From Hyphomicrobiales bacterium 4NK60-0047b (GTDB lineage Bacteria; Pseudomonadota; Alphaproteobacteria; Rhizobiales; HXMU1428-3): DNA of 64,000 bases. A model generated the notes under the pieces. The model saw nothing but the letters and a program-made list of their open reading frames with translations. It was not told the origin of the DNA and searched no databases. Shown here piece after piece: positions 18,326 to 27,587 of the stretch (positions within the stretch are counted from its first letter, which is position 1; each line of letters starts with the position of its first letter). The translations under genes and the position numbers were made by a program. The stretch covers positions 310,001-374,000 of the forward strand of contig BAABWY010000004.1 in the NCBI GenBank assembly GCA_040367435.1, in the 5' to 3' direction.

Positions 18326-18782
18326 AGACAGTTTTAATATTAGGAAATTTAAAAAAAGATTTAGATACCCCAACATAAAGCCGCCTAATAACTCACCTAA
18401 CAAGCGACCTATAAACGAAAAAATTGCATCTAAATTCTTTAGATTTGGCTTGCTAGTTTAAAAAATATTTTTCGCACTTGTAGACAAATTAGCGCAATGG
18501 CACAATAAATCAATATTATCCCCTATTTTCTTAGCTATATTTCAACATCATTGTAAAGAAAAATGGTAAATTCGTGACACTAGCCTGTTAATATATTCCA
18601 TATTCTTGCTGTTTTTGAATAGAATCACTGAAATTGAGTGATTCTCAATAAATTTAGCCTTTTTGGTACAACCAGCTTAAAACCTAAAAAAAACCTAAAA
18701 TTTTAATCCGTTTTCTTCAGCTGTGATTTTTCCATATTTAGATCTTTTTGATGAATGCGTGGCTTTGACCTATCGAGCGTCC

Positions 18783-20156
18783 TTACGCAGCGTCAGCCGC
18801 TACACGGTTACGCCCATCTCTCTTCGCGCAATAAAGAGCTTGATCAGCTCGTTTCATTAGCAAGTCAATATCTTTAATGTCATCATCAAGAGACGTGATA
18901 CCAATACTTGTTGTGATATTTAGAGGTGCATCAAGTTGAGAGATATGGAATTGCTCCATTTCTATCGATTTTCTCAAGCGTTCTGCAACATTATAGCATT
19001 CGGTTAAACTAGTATCTGGCATGACTATGACGAACTCTTCACCGCCAATTCTACATGCTAAATCCATACCACGAATGTTTGTGCGAATACGACGAGCGAA
19101 TTCTTTTAGTACCAAATCACCAACATCATGACCATGAGTGTCATTCACTGATTTAAAGTAGTCAATATCAGTCATCAATACTGAAAGAGATTTTCTCTGT
19201 GCCTTTGCTTCATCGTATAATGTTTTTAAATGACTTTCTAAATAATGGCGATTATGAAGCCCTGTTAATGCATCTGTGACGGCTAACTCAACCTTTGTCT
19301 CTAAACAATTACGCAAGTAATCGGTATATTTTTTACGGCGCACTTGTGTATTCACTCTTGCCATCATTTCATTGGCGCAGATAGGACGTACCATATAGTC
19401 ATTTACACCCATATCTAAGCCGCGCATTAAACGTGCTTTATCTTCTGGATTTACAATGATGAGAATAGGTAAGCTTCTTGTTCTCTCTAATGAACGAACC
19501 TGGCTTGCTAAACGTAGGCCATCAACTCCATTTAGATCCAAGCTAATTACAAGCAAATCATACTCTTGCTCGGCCAATCTAAAGAGTGCTTCTTGAGGGT
19601 TTTGTTCTATTTCAACAGAATGTTCTTTGGTGAGTGTTTTGGTCATTCTGTCTGCAGATCGTTGATTATCCTCAACAATAAGGATGTTTCCTGCCCATTT
19701 TTTTTCACTAAAAATTGGTGTTGTTTCTTGAGACAAACCCATTTGGCTGCCTGTTTCAGCTCTCATAGTCATTTCATCTGTCAGCATTTTTAAACGCGCC
19801 AGATTTTTTACTCTTGTAACTAAAGCAACATCATCAACCGGTTTTGTTAAAAAATCATCTGCACCAACTTCCAAACCATGCAAACGATCTGATGGAGTGT
19901 CTAAGGCTGTTACCATGACAACGGGAATGTGCTGTGTTTTAGGGTTTGTCTTTAACCGCTCGCACACTTCAAATCCATCCATTCCTGGCATCATGACATC
20001 AAGCAAAATCACATCAATACGCTCAACTTCACAAACTTCCAGGGCTTCTGGGCCTGAATATGCTGTTAAAATTTCAAAATACTCAGCACTTAAACGTGCT
20101 TCGAGCAATTTGACATTGGCCTTAATATCGTCAACCACTAATACTCTTGCGGTCAT
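18783..20156 (-). CDS. pleD: PleD-type diguanylate cyclase response regulator
   Basis: A 457-residue response regulator that makes cyclic di-GMP and in Caulobacter drives the swarmer-to-stalked transition. Domain order: REC1 (1-120) with VVDDIKAN and phospho-acceptor D53 in [11 protein letters not shown]2-like (about 150-270) used for dimerisation; GGDEF (about 290-455) with [14 protein letters not shown] and the RGMD inhibitory site five residues upstream, so product inhibition is expected. Its start overlaps the divK stop by 4 bp (ATGA-type), so the two are translated from one mRNA. This is the classical divK-pleD operon. Confidence 0.96.
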   Translation of the reverse strand: MTARVLVVDDIKANVKLLEARLSAEYFEILTAYSGPEALEVCEVERIDVILLDVMMPGMDGFEVCERLKTNPKTQHIPVVMVTALDTPSDRLHGLEVGADDFLTKPVDDVALVTRVKNLARLKMLTDEMTMRAETGSQMGLSQETTPIFSEKKWAGNILIVEDNQRSADRMTKTLTKEHSVEIEQNPQEALFRLAEQEYDLLVISLDLNGVDGLRLASQVRSLERTRSLPILIIVNPEDKARLMRGLDMGVNDYMVRPICANEMMARVNTQVRRKKYTDYLRNCLETKVELAVTDALTGLHNRHYLESHLKTLYDEAKAQRKSLSVLMTDIDYFKSVNDTHGHDVGDLVLKEFARRIRTNIRGMDLACRIGGEEFVIVMPDTSLTECYNVAERLRKSIEMEQFHISQLDAPLNITTSIGITSLDDDIKDIDLLMKRADQALYCAKRDGRNRVAADAA

Positions 20157-20545
20157 TGTGAAACATCCTCATCCTCGGTCACTGTTAAAAGTTGACCAAT
20201 TGTTTCCAAAAAATGCGTTACTGATATGGGCTTCGAAATATAGCCCTCACAGCCCCCTTCCCGTATGCGCTCTTCGTCACCTTTCATAGCGAAAGCTGTT
20301 ACAGCAACAACCGGGATTTTGCATAACTCATCATCATCCTTGAGCCATTTGGTCACTTCAAGACCAGAAACCTCAGGCAATTGTATATCCATTAAAATTA
20401 AGTCGGGTCTATGAACACGCGCTAAATCTAGTGCGTCTACACCGTTTCGAGTTTGGTATACTGTATAGCCGTGGGCAGATAACAAATCATGAAACAACTT
20501 CATGTTTAGTTCATTATCTTCAACAATTAGAATACTTTGTGACAT
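20153..20545 (-). CDS. divK: Single-domain response regulator DivK
   Basis: A 130-residue stand-alone receiver domain that controls DivJ/PleC/DivL/CckA signalling and so CtrA activity. Seen: acidic pocket E9-D10, phospho-acceptor D53 in [25 protein letters not shown] and the lysine in GYISKPIS. The length is close to the 125 residues of Caulobacter DivK. It is first in the divK-pleD operon. No perfect TTAA-N7-TTAA CtrA box was seen in the 190-bp upstream region, unlike two other sites in this window. Confidence 0.96.
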   Translation of the reverse strand: MSQSILIVEDNELNMKLFHDLLSAHGYTVYQTRNGVDALDLARVHRPDLILMDIQLPEVSGLEVTKWLKDDDELCKIPVVAVTAFAMKGDEERIREGGCEGYISKPISVTHFLETIGQLLTVTEDEDVSQ

Positions 20546-20736
20546 AACTCAAAACGCCTTACTTGAGTGAAATATAATGTTTCCAACCAACCAAAAATCC
20601 TTTAGAGACTTCACAATTGAATGGCAAAGATTACATACCAATATGTTATATAATCCTAAACATGTAAAATAAGCGTTTATATTTTTAACTTTTTCATATT
20701 TAATTAAAGTTTGAAACATTCATTCAGGAACCGCTT

Positions 20737-21021
20737 ATGACGTCAACAAACGAACAAATCAGCATGAAATCTGCGGCTTTTATTGCAATAAAATCATTAG
20801 CTTACATATCTCAATCGCAGGAAGAAATATCCAAATTCATGACTCTTACAGGAATTGAAAGCTCTGACATTATTCGCCTAAAAGAGAATCTTAAGTTTTT
20901 AGGAGGTGTCCTTGATTTTGTAAGCTCTGATGAAAGTTTGTTGTTAGCATTTTGTTCTAGCGAAAATATTAGCCCTGAAGGTGTGGAGGCAGCCCGTATT
21001 CAACTTCTTGGATCTCAATAA
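20737..21021 (+). CDS. DUF3572 family protein
   Basis: A 94-residue helical protein of the alphaproteobacterial DUF3572 family, recognisable by AAFIAIKSLAYISQSQEEIS, LKFLGGVLDFVSSDESLLLAF and a C-terminal PEGVEAARIQL. AGGAACCGCTT precedes the ATG. It is divergent from divK-pleD, the usual neighbourhood of this family in Hyphomicrobiales. It abuts the downstream ROK kinase start without a gap (TAAATG), so the two are probably co-transcribed. Function unknown; cytosolic. Confidence 0.88.
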   Translation: MTSTNEQISMKSAAFIAIKSLAYISQSQEEISKFMTLTGIESSDIIRLKENLKFLGGVLDFVSSDESLLLAFCSSENISPEGVEAARIQLLGSQ

Positions 21022-21930
21022 ATGAGCTTCCATATAGGAATTGACCTTGGGGGAACCAAAGTTTTTGGTGCTGCTGTTTCTCATGAGGGAACAACCCTTT
21101 TCACACAGCGCCGCGCAACACCCCGCCACAATTATCAATCTACGATTTTAGCCATATCTGACATCGTTTCAGCAATTGAAACAAAGCTTAATAATTCTGC
21201 CCCCGTTGGTATCTGTATACCTGGCTCTATTTGCCCGAAAACGGGTCTCATTCAAAATGCGAATAGTACATGGCTTAATGATCAACCTTTCCATGTTGAT
21301 CTAGAGGACGCTTTGGACCGCCAACTTAGATTTGAAAATGATGCGAATTGCTTTGCACTGTCTGAAAGTGTTGATGGTTCTGGTAAAAATGCTAATTCGA
21401 TTTTTGGTGTCATAATGGGAACTGGTGTTGGTGGTGGTCTGGTTATTGACAACAAAATCGTCAATGGTCCACGCTCAATTGGTGGTGAATGGGGTCATTG
21501 TTCCCTGCCCTTTCCTACTGATGAAGAACAAAAATCAGCAGCCCTTTGCTGGTGTGGCCAAAAGGGATGTATTGAAAGTTGGATTTCAGGACCAGCGCTT
21601 ATTAGGCATCATAATTCGGAATTTAATGCGTCTTATAACTCTGTAGAGGAGCTCATAAATGGTGCGAATAAAGGTGATGCTCATGCTCAAACATCATTAG
21701 GCAGACATGCCTCACGAACAGCCCGCGCTTTATCTATGGTCGTGAATATTATTGACCCGGAGGTTATCATTTTAGGAGGGGGACTTTCACAGATGGATCA
21801 TCTCTACGATGAATTGCCTAAACTTATGGCTCCAACCATATTTTCTTCTGATCCCCATATAGAAATCCGCCGCCCTCAATTTGGGCCAACAAGTGGTGTT
21901 CGAGGTGCGGCGAGATTATGGAAATTTTAA
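21022..21930 (+). CDS. ROK-family sugar kinase
   Basis: A 302-residue ROK-family kinase, cytosolic, phosphorylating a hexose such as fructose, glucose, mannose or N-acetylglucosamine. Seen: N-terminal phosphate-binding GIDLGGTKVFGA, FENDANCFALSES with the catalytic Asp, GVIMGTGVGGGLVI, and the ROK zinc motif CWCGQKGCIESWISGPAL. There is no N-terminal DNA-binding domain, so it is an enzyme and not a NagC/Mlc-type repressor. The GGEWGH motif supports sugar binding, but specificity cannot be read. It immediately follows the DUF3572 gene. Confidence 0.88.
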   Translation: MSFHIGIDLGGTKVFGAAVSHEGTTLFTQRRATPRHNYQSTILAISDIVSAIETKLNNSAPVGICIPGSICPKTGLIQNANSTWLNDQPFHVDLEDALDRQLRFENDANCFALSESVDGSGKNANSIFGVIMGTGVGGGLVIDNKIVNGPRSIGGEWGHCSLPFPTDEEQKSAALCWCGQKGCIESWISGPALIRHHNSEFNASYNSVEELINGANKGDAHAQTSLGRHASRTARALSMVVNIIDPEVIILGGGLSQMDHLYDELPKLMAPTIFSSDPHIEIRRPQFGPTSGVRGAARLWKF

Positions 21931-21964
21931 TAATTCTCACTTTGATAACAAGCAGATAAGTAGT

Positions 21965-22852
21965 TTAGTTGCATTTGTTTTCAGGCAGGAATTCAATATT
22001 TGAAACTTTGCCATCAAGTGAGAAATCACCGTAATCAATCAGCAAATTTCGGCTTACACCGTTTTCATAAAGTCTGAATGCGATTTCATAATCAGGGATT
22101 AAATCTTGTTTAGTGCTTTTCTTTTTATCGAAGAAAGAAATAGCAACTGGCCATGATTTCATGTCTTTTAGTACGGCAATGTTTTTAATTTTACTTGTTG
22201 TAACTGTTGCATCCGATGCTAGTTCTTTGCCAATGATCGCAGTTGTGTCGTAAAGTGTGTTGCCATTTTCAGAGCCATCATAGATCGGTGCTTGGACAAC
22301 CTTCTTACCTTGCAAAGCGCCTTCTAGCATCAGCTTTGTGTGTTCCGTTGGAAAGTATGCTTTTTGATCAAATTTTACAGTGCCTGGCTTTGGACTTTCA
22401 ATTTTGACCTTAATGCCATCGTTTTTATTTTTTCTGGCTGCATCCCCTATTGTCGCTTTGGAAAACTTCTGATTGTAGTATTGGCTTGTATTAAAACGAA
22501 AACGTTCTGCTTTTCCATCTTCCCAACTGGATGTTCGGACATCTGTTAGATTAACAGTTCCTTTTGTATCAGCGATCGAGAGGATAAAGCGCATATTGAC
22601 TAGATAGCCTTCACATTTAGAACCGCTTAATTCGAAAACCATGCGACCATGGGCGTCCGCGATATTGGCACTGGAATGAGTATCCTTTAAAGTGAGATCA
22701 TATACAGCGCGGTGAGGGGCAAGGTGTGTATCTTTTGTATCAATCACTTGGTTCACTGCATTGGCTGATGAAACTCCCATGAGAGTGGTTCCAAGAACGA
22801 GCGCTACAGTTGTTTTCATCTTTTGCTTGAAGGAAAGTGAATGAGATATCAT
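21965..22852 (-). CDS. eipB: EipB-like periplasmic cell-envelope integrity protein (DUF1849)
   Basis: A 295-residue exported protein: hydrophobic signal peptide (about 12-32, ending SSANAVN), then the family start LAPHRAVYDLTLKD, and GRMVFELSGSKCEGYLV. It matches the DUF1849 family, whose Brucella member EipB is a beta-spiral periplasmic protein needed for envelope integrity. That protein has one disulfide between an N-terminal and a C-terminal cysteine; here the corresponding pair would be C80 and C294, the penultimate residue. It is convergent with the ROK kinase (34-bp gap). The upstream region holds a palindromic repeat. Confidence 0.8.
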   Translation of the reverse strand: MISHSLSFKQKMKTTVALVLGTTLMGVSSANAVNQVIDTKDTHLAPHRAVYDLTLKDTHSSANIADAHGRMVFELSGSKCEGYLVNMRFILSIADTKGTVNLTDVRTSSWEDGKAERFRFNTSQYYNQKFSKATIGDAARKNKNDGIKVKIESPKPGTVKFDQKAYFPTEHTKLMLEGALQGKKVVQAPIYDGSENGNTLYDTTAIIGKELASDATVTTSKIKNIAVLKDMKSWPVAISFFDKKKSTKQDLIPDYEIAFRLYENGVSRNLLIDYGDFSLDGKVSNIEFLPENKCN

Positions 22853-23012
22853 ATGGATTTAAACCTTTTTCCTGTTTTTATAGTCTATAAAAGTAAAGTG
22901 AATTGACTGAGTTATCAAGTCATGATCGCTTTGCCATTACTCATCAACAAACTAATATAGTGTGAATTCTGACATACATCCTTAGATGACACAATCATGT
23001 TAATGATCACAC

Positions 23013-23050
23013 TTTAGGCGCTCCTTCAGTTGCCCACTAGCAACCGTCGG
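23013..23050 (+). repeat. Single copy of the dispersed palindromic repeat
   Basis: TTTAGGCGCTCCTTCAGTTG followed by CCCACTAGCAACCGTCGG matches the array units, with perfect stem GTTGC/GCAAC around CCCACTA. It lies in the 467-bp divergent gap between eipB and the RidA gene. The rest of that gap is AT-rich, with no gene seen. Confidence 0.85.
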
Positions 23051-23319
23051 AACATATGGCTAAATTTTATCATGACTTCTTAAATAGCTAAGATTATGAC
23101 AGAGATGTGTTTGTTCTCTTTTCATATATTTAATGGGGCTTAAATCACTTTTGTTTGAAGTCATTTATATTTTAAGCCTCTTACTATTTTATCTTTTCCC
23201 TATTTAGACAATGGAAATTCGCGCAAAAGAACAAAACCAAATTTTCATCTGTTCAATTGATATCCAGCCCTTTAAACTCCTTAATATGAACTTGTATGCG
23301 CAGTGAAGGAACTTATTAT

Positions 23320-23802
23320 ATGCAAAATGTTGTTGAAACTCGTCTTTCAGAACTTGGAATTCAATTAAAGGATGCTCCGGTGGCTGTTGGTGCCTATGTT
23401 CCTTGTGTTGTTGAGGGTTCGTTTCTTTATATTTCCGGGCAAGTTCCCATTGAAGAAGGACAAGTAAAATTTACAGGACAAATGTCGACAGATGGACAAG
23501 CTTCTTCCAATGACATTTCTGTGGGGCAAGCTTCTGCGCGGCTTTGTTGCATTAATATTTTGACACAAGCTAAGGCCACATTAGGCTCGCTTGATCGCAT
23601 TGAGCGCTGCATTCGTCTGGGTGGTTTTGTTTCTTGCCCTCCTGATTTTTATGACCATGCTCAGGTGATAAATGGTGCATCAGATTTAATTAAAGACGTT
23701 CTTGGTGAGAATGGTCAACATTGCCGAGCCGCTGTTGGCTGTAGTAGTTTACCCCTAAACTCCTTAACTGAGGTTGAGGCTTTGTTTAAAATTAGGGCCT
23801 AG
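23320..23802 (+). CDS. RidA/YjgF family protein
   Basis: A 160-residue small protein of the RidA superfamily, the branch with the longer chorismate-mutase-like form (COG0251). RidA proteins hydrolyse reactive enamine/imine intermediates of PLP enzymes; this branch is less well defined. Seen: LGIQLKDAPVAVGAYVPCV, LYISGQVPIEEGQV, and the C-terminal ENGQHCRAAVGCSSLPLNSLTEVEALF. The ATG at 23320 with AAGGA upstream is preferred to the ATG at 23296. It leads a plus-strand run with GDPD, FemAB-like and HIT genes. Confidence 0.85.
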   Translation: MQNVVETRLSELGIQLKDAPVAVGAYVPCVVEGSFLYISGQVPIEEGQVKFTGQMSTDGQASSNDISVGQASARLCCINILTQAKATLGSLDRIERCIRLGGFVSCPPDFYDHAQVINGASDLIKDVLGENGQHCRAAVGCSSLPLNSLTEVEALFKIRA

Positions 23803-23853
23803 GGTCCTGCCTCAAGTTGTTTCTTTCACTCAAATTATCGAGAAAAAACTTTA

Positions 23854-24624
23854 ATGCCCTTAGATCAAATTTCAGGCTATGCACACCGCGGCCTTCATAA
23901 TCCTCTCTTTTCAGTTGTTGAAAATAGTGCAGCTGCAATTCGCATGGCAGTTGAAGCCGGTGTTGGCATTGAGATAGATGTTCAAATGAGCAGTGATCGC
24001 ATACCAATGGTCTTTCATGATGAAACTCTTTTTCGCCTCACCGGAGAGGATGGGCGCTTGTCTTTCATGAAAGCTAAAGAACTTGAGAAAGTTTCTTATT
24101 CAGTTGGGACAGACCATATCATTCCCTTAGAAGATTGCTTGAGTTTGGTTGATGGTAAGGTCCCTCTTCTAATTGAAGTTAAAAGTCACTGGACTGGACT
24201 TCCTGAAATGGAGCAAGGTTTAATCGACGTATTAAAAACCTATGATGGTCCTCACGGTCTTATGTCGTTTGATCCGTCAATTATCGAGCGCTTGAAAAAC
24301 TTACGCTCTCCTAGCCCGCTTGGATTGGTAACTGCACAATGCCCCTCTAAAGATTGGCCCGGTATTACAGAAGAACAAAGACAAAGTGGCATACTTCAGT
24401 TTGAAAAAGCGCGAGATCTTGATATCGATTTTATTGCACATGAAATTGGTGATATTCATAATTCATATCTCTCGAAACTAATTCAAGATTTAAAAATTCC
24501 ACTGATGAGTTGGACTGTAAAATCTAGCGCTATGCTACAAAGTGCAAAAGAGATGAATGCCATTCCTATTTTTGAAATAGGTGATGATGATCGTTTGCGA
24601 GACCTGCTCCGACATGAAAGATAA
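23854..24624 (+). CDS. Glycerophosphodiester phosphodiesterase family protein
   Basis: A 256-residue TIM-barrel phosphodiesterase that releases glycerol-3-phosphate from deacylated phospholipids. The catalytic set is present: H11-R12 in YAHRGLH, E40 and D42 in GIEIDVQMS, and H55 in FHDETLFRLTG; LIEVKSHW supplies the later acidic residue. There is no signal peptide, so it should be cytoplasmic (UgpQ-like). It lies 51 bp after the RidA gene and 9 bp before the FemAB-like gene, so an operon is likely. Confidence 0.9.
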   Translation: MPLDQISGYAHRGLHNPLFSVVENSAAAIRMAVEAGVGIEIDVQMSSDRIPMVFHDETLFRLTGEDGRLSFMKAKELEKVSYSVGTDHIIPLEDCLSLVDGKVPLLIEVKSHWTGLPEMEQGLIDVLKTYDGPHGLMSFDPSIIERLKNLRSPSPLGLVTAQCPSKDWPGITEEQRQSGILQFEKARDLDIDFIAHEIGDIHNSYLSKLIQDLKIPLMSWTVKSSAMLQSAKEMNAIPIFEIGDDDRLRDLLRHER

Positions 24625-24633
24625 GAATTACGT

Positions 24634-25797
24634 ATGACTGGTCCACTTGAAATCAAAACGGTCCGCTCCATTGATGAGATCAGCAAAGAAGATTGGGATG
24701 GTTTGGCCAACCCAACGAATTTGCCATACGACCCGTTTCTCTCCTATGATTTTTTTGCAGCTTTAGAACATAGCGGTTCGGTTGCACCTGAAACTGGTTG
24801 GGGGCCCTACCACCTTATAGCGACAGATGAGAATGATGAACTGGTTGGAATTATGCCGCTTTATTTAAAGGGGCACAGCCGAGGGGAATATGTCTTTGAT
24901 CATGGATGGGCCCGCGGCTTTGAAATGGCTGGAGGGCAATATTACCCTAAATTATTATGTGCTGTTCCTTTTACACCTGTTACTGGCCGGCGTTTATTTA
25001 CCTTGGGTGAGCACGCATCGTATATTAAAATACAGTTACTGAGATATGCTGTTAGGCAAGGTCAATTACAGGGCTTATCCTCGCTTCATATTAATTTCAT
25101 TGAGACTGAACTATCACCAGTTCTTGAAGATCAAAATTTTCTTATTCGCTCCGACACTCAGTTTCATTGGGAAAATCAGGACTATAAAAGTTTTGATGAT
25201 TTCCTTGGTTCTCTACAATCTCGAAAACGTAAGGCTATTAAGAAAGAACGCCGCCAGGCTTTAATCAATGACTTAGCGGTGGAGAGGGTCACTGGTGACG
25301 ACCTTAAGACAAAACATTGGGATGCTTTTTATCAGTTTTATGTTGATACCTTTGATCGTAAATGGGGCACACCTTATTTAACCCGTTCATTCTTTGATCA
25401 AATCCATGAAACACTCAGTAAGCATATTGTTCTCATCTTTGCTAAACGAGATGAAGATTATATAGCTGCCGCATTAAATTTTATTGGAGAAGATACGCTT
25501 TACGGCAGGTATTGGGGAGCAAAGGAGCATCATGATTTTTTGCATTTTGAACTTTGCTATTATCAGGCGATTGATTATGCCCTCCAACATAACTTAAATC
25601 GTGTAGAAGCTGGTGCGCAAGGTGAGCATAAATTACTACGAGGTTATTCCCCTCAAAAAACTTTTTCAGCACATTATATTTTGCATGAGGGTTTACGGGC
25701 TGCTGTAAAAGATTTTCTTATTGATGAAGAACGTTTTGTTGATATGAGAACAGACGCCCTGAAACAGCACCTGCCATTTAAATCTAGTGAAAACTAA
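24634..25797 (+). CDS. FemAB-like GNAT-fold protein (PF04339/COG3146)
   Basis: A 387-residue protein of the peptidogalycan-biosynthesis/FemAB-like family (DUF482). Hallmarks seen: YDPFLSYDFFAALEHSGSV at the N-terminus, RKRKAIKKERRQA in the middle, and the C-terminal HFELCYYQAIDYALQ, VEAGAQGEHKLLRGYSP core. Members have a double GNAT fold and are presumed acyl- or aminoacyl-transferases, but no reaction is established. Cytosolic. It follows the GDPD gene by 9 bp. Its stop codon falls inside a 16-bp tandem duplication (25779-25810). Confidence 0.85.
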   Translation: MTGPLEIKTVRSIDEISKEDWDGLANPTNLPYDPFLSYDFFAALEHSGSVAPETGWGPYHLIATDENDELVGIMPLYLKGHSRGEYVFDHGWARGFEMAGGQYYPKLLCAVPFTPVTGRRLFTLGEHASYIKIQLLRYAVRQGQLQGLSSLHINFIETELSPVLEDQNFLIRSDTQFHWENQDYKSFDDFLGSLQSRKRKAIKKERRQALINDLAVERVTGDDLKTKHWDAFYQFYVDTFDRKWGTPYLTRSFFDQIHETLSKHIVLIFAKRDEDYIAAALNFIGEDTLYGRYWGAKEHHDFLHFELCYYQAIDYALQHNLNRVEAGAQGEHKLLRGYSPQKTFSAHYILHEGLRAAVKDFLIDEERFVDMRTDALKQHLPFKSSEN

Positions 25798-25810
25798 ATC
25801 TAGTGAAAAC
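25779..25810 (+). repeat. Exact 16-bp tandem duplication over a stop codon
   Basis: TAAATCTAGTGAAAAC occurs twice in direct succession and a third, decayed copy follows. The stop codon of the FemAB-like gene (25795-25797) is the first three bases of the second copy. It looks like a slippage product. Confidence 0.9.
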
Positions 25811-25885
25811 TGAAAATCTACTGAAGACTGATCATGTTAATTACAAAAATATAGACCGCTAAACTTAAGCATAGGACTTAAATTT

Positions 25886-26308
25886 ATGAATTATGATGAC
25901 AATAATATTTTTGCTAAAATTCTTCGCAAAGAAATTCCCTCGCATGTCATTTTTGAAGATGAACATACAATTTCCATTATGGATGCCATGCCACAATCTG
26001 ATGGTCATGCCCTTATACTTCCCAAAGAACCGTCTGTGAACTTACTTGAAGCCAGTACAGAGAGCTTGGCTCACTGCATGAAGACAGTGCAAATAATAGC
26101 AAGAGCTTCGATGAAGGCTTTTGAAGCTGATGGAATTGTTGTTCGCCAATTTAATCACGAGCCAGCTGGCCAAACAGTTTTTCACACGCACTTCCATGTC
26201 ATTCCACGATATGAAGGCATCCCACTAAAAGGGCATGGTGTGAAAATGGCTGATGGAGATCTACTCAAAACTCATGCAGAGAAATACCTTGCCGTTTTAA
26301 ATGGGTGA
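25886..26308 (+). CDS. HIT-family nucleotide hydrolase
   Basis: A 140-residue histidine-triad protein of the HINT/Hit-like branch, hydrolysing nucleotidyl amidates or dinucleotide-type substrates. It starts NIFAKILRKEIPSHVIFED and has the catalytic motif H100-T-H102-F-H104-VIP near the C-terminus. Length and start are normal. It is probably the last gene of the RidA-GDPD-FemAB-HIT run; its 3' end overlaps the convergent azlD-like gene by 12 bp. Confidence 0.92.
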   Translation: MNYDDNNIFAKILRKEIPSHVIFEDEHTISIMDAMPQSDGHALILPKEPSVNLLEASTESLAHCMKTVQIIARASMKAFEADGIVVRQFNHEPAGQTVFHTHFHVIPRYEGIPLKGHGVKMADGDLLKTHAEKYLAVLNG

Positions 26309-26650
26309 TCCCACTAAAATGTGTAGGCCCCATAGCAAAATTAGAAACGATGCTAGGCCAACTGCAATAGCTAATAGAAGACGTTTTTTAAAGATGAAGA
26401 ATGTCAGCGTTGCACAAAGAACTGCCAAGAGGCGCACCTCTAGTGGTGTCTCCTCTAGGCTCCCTGGTGGGGAGAGTAACAATCTCATGATTAGTGCTGC
26501 TATAAGAGCCGTGGATACAGCGCGAACCCAAAGAATAACTTCACTGTTTTCATCTAAGTTTTTAGAAAAGAACACACCCGCCCATCGCCATGGTTCGGTT
26601 GCTAAAAAACCAACCAATATGATCAACCAGATTGAAAGATCATTTATCAT
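26297..26650 (-). CDS. AzlD-like transporter subunit
   Basis: A 117-residue hydrophobic protein with about four membrane segments, of the AzlD family. It starts LSIWLIILVGFLATEPWRWAG and has FFIFKKRLLLAIAVG. AzlD works with AzlC as a small exporter or permease for branched-chain amino acids. The gene overlaps the end of the upstream azlC-like gene by 11 bp, so they are translationally coupled. An antisense frame of equal length on the other strand is a shadow. Confidence 0.85.
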   Translation of the reverse strand: MINDLSIWLIILVGFLATEPWRWAGVFFSKNLDENSEVILWVRAVSTALIAALIMRLLLSPPGSLEETPLEVRLLAVLCATLTFFIFKKRLLLAIAVGLASFLILLWGLHILVGSPI

Positions 26651-27416
26651 TTAACTTTCCTTTACGATCTCTTTGGCCTTTAGGATCTCTTTGGTCTCTC
26701 TGGCTTCTCTTTACACTGAAGTATGCAACCGAGCCTCCGATGAGACCCGAGCCGATGAGAGCCCAATTGGGTAACCAAATGGTCAACGGTATTGCCAGTG
26801 TTATTCCTAAAAGAAACGCAAGTCTTTCAGTTTCTCTTTTTGCGGTTTCTATGAGGGAGAGGAAAAAGTAAATTGGTGTGATCATCAACGTCGCAGCGGC
26901 GATGTTGGGGGGAAGAAAATGAGCGGCATGAAAGCCGAGTATTGTGCCACAACTTGTGAAGAGTAACAGCCCTATACAAAACCCCAAGCAATGAAGTGCT
27001 CTTTGATCTTTTGGCAAGGGTGGTAAATTCACCATGGATTGCACCCAAACTGTCACAGCAATAAAATGAGCAATCGAAATTTCTAACCATTTGGGAGTGT
27101 TTTCCTCGCGAATGACGGGTAGCAGAGAAACTGTTAGGGGCAATAACCTGATTGAGGTGAAGGTTGTGAGAAGCCCTGCCGTTATTAAACTGCTTCCTCT
27201 TGCTATTTCATCTACGAGAACAACTTGTCCTGGAATGGCAAAAACAAAAATGGTGAGCCCCAGACCTAACTCTAATGGCAAGTTACTACTCGCAACGAGA
27301 GCACCGTAAGCAAAAAATGTTAGGAATAATACCATTCCGGCTGGAGAGAGAGACGTTTTTGCACCGCTTAAAAATATTTGTACCTTCGGCGCTTTCATAT
27401 TTCTCACTTTAATCAT
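26640..27416 (-). CDS. AzlC-family permease
   Basis: A 258-residue integral membrane protein with about seven hydrophobic segments, matching AzlC (branched-chain amino acid permease/exporter). Typical segments are FFAYGALVASSNLPLELGLGLT and PGQVVLVDEIARG. It is paired with the overlapping azlD-like gene. The start is uncertain: 27416 has no obvious ribosome site, while the in-frame ATG at 27398 is preceded by GTGAGAAAT. Upstream, ATCATATGGAGC is directly repeated (27413 and 27433). Substrate inferred only from family. Confidence 0.85.
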   Translation of the reverse strand: MIKVRNMKAPKVQIFLSGAKTSLSPAGMVLFLTFFAYGALVASSNLPLELGLGLTIFVFAIPGQVVLVDEIARGSSLITAGLLTTFTSIRLLPLTVSLLPVIREENTPKWLEISIAHFIAVTVWVQSMVNLPPLPKDQRALHCLGFCIGLLLFTSCGTILGFHAAHFLPPNIAAATLMITPIYFFLSLIETAKRETERLAFLLGITLAIPLTIWLPNWALIGSGLIGGSVAYFSVKRSQRDQRDPKGQRDRKGKLNDK

Positions 27417-27485
27417 ATGGAGCCCTGCTTAAATCATATGGAGCTCGGCTTTAAACCTACACTCAGGACCTAAGTATTGGGTAGA

Positions 27486-27520
27486 TACAAAAATGGCAAC
27501 CGCTTCTAACGATTGCCATT
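27486..27520 (-). terminator. Terminator of clpSA
   Basis: On the minus strand AATGGCAATCG pairs with CGGTTGCCATT (one mismatch) around a 7-nt loop and is followed by TTTTGT. It is about 68 bp past the clpA stop codon. Confidence 0.8.
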
Positions 27521-27587
27521 ATTTTATAAGTGAACCTTTGAAAAATCCAGCCCTAACAATCTAATGCACTTTTGGGCTTAACTGTTT

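Noticed and set aside
18004-18327. 107-codon plus-strand frame
   Set aside because: Lies over the folded island; composition is not protein-like, no ribosome site, no recognisable domain.
26301-26654. Plus-strand frame equal in length to azlD
   Set aside because: Pure antisense shadow of the azlD-like gene, which has the membrane-protein pattern and overlaps azlC correctly.
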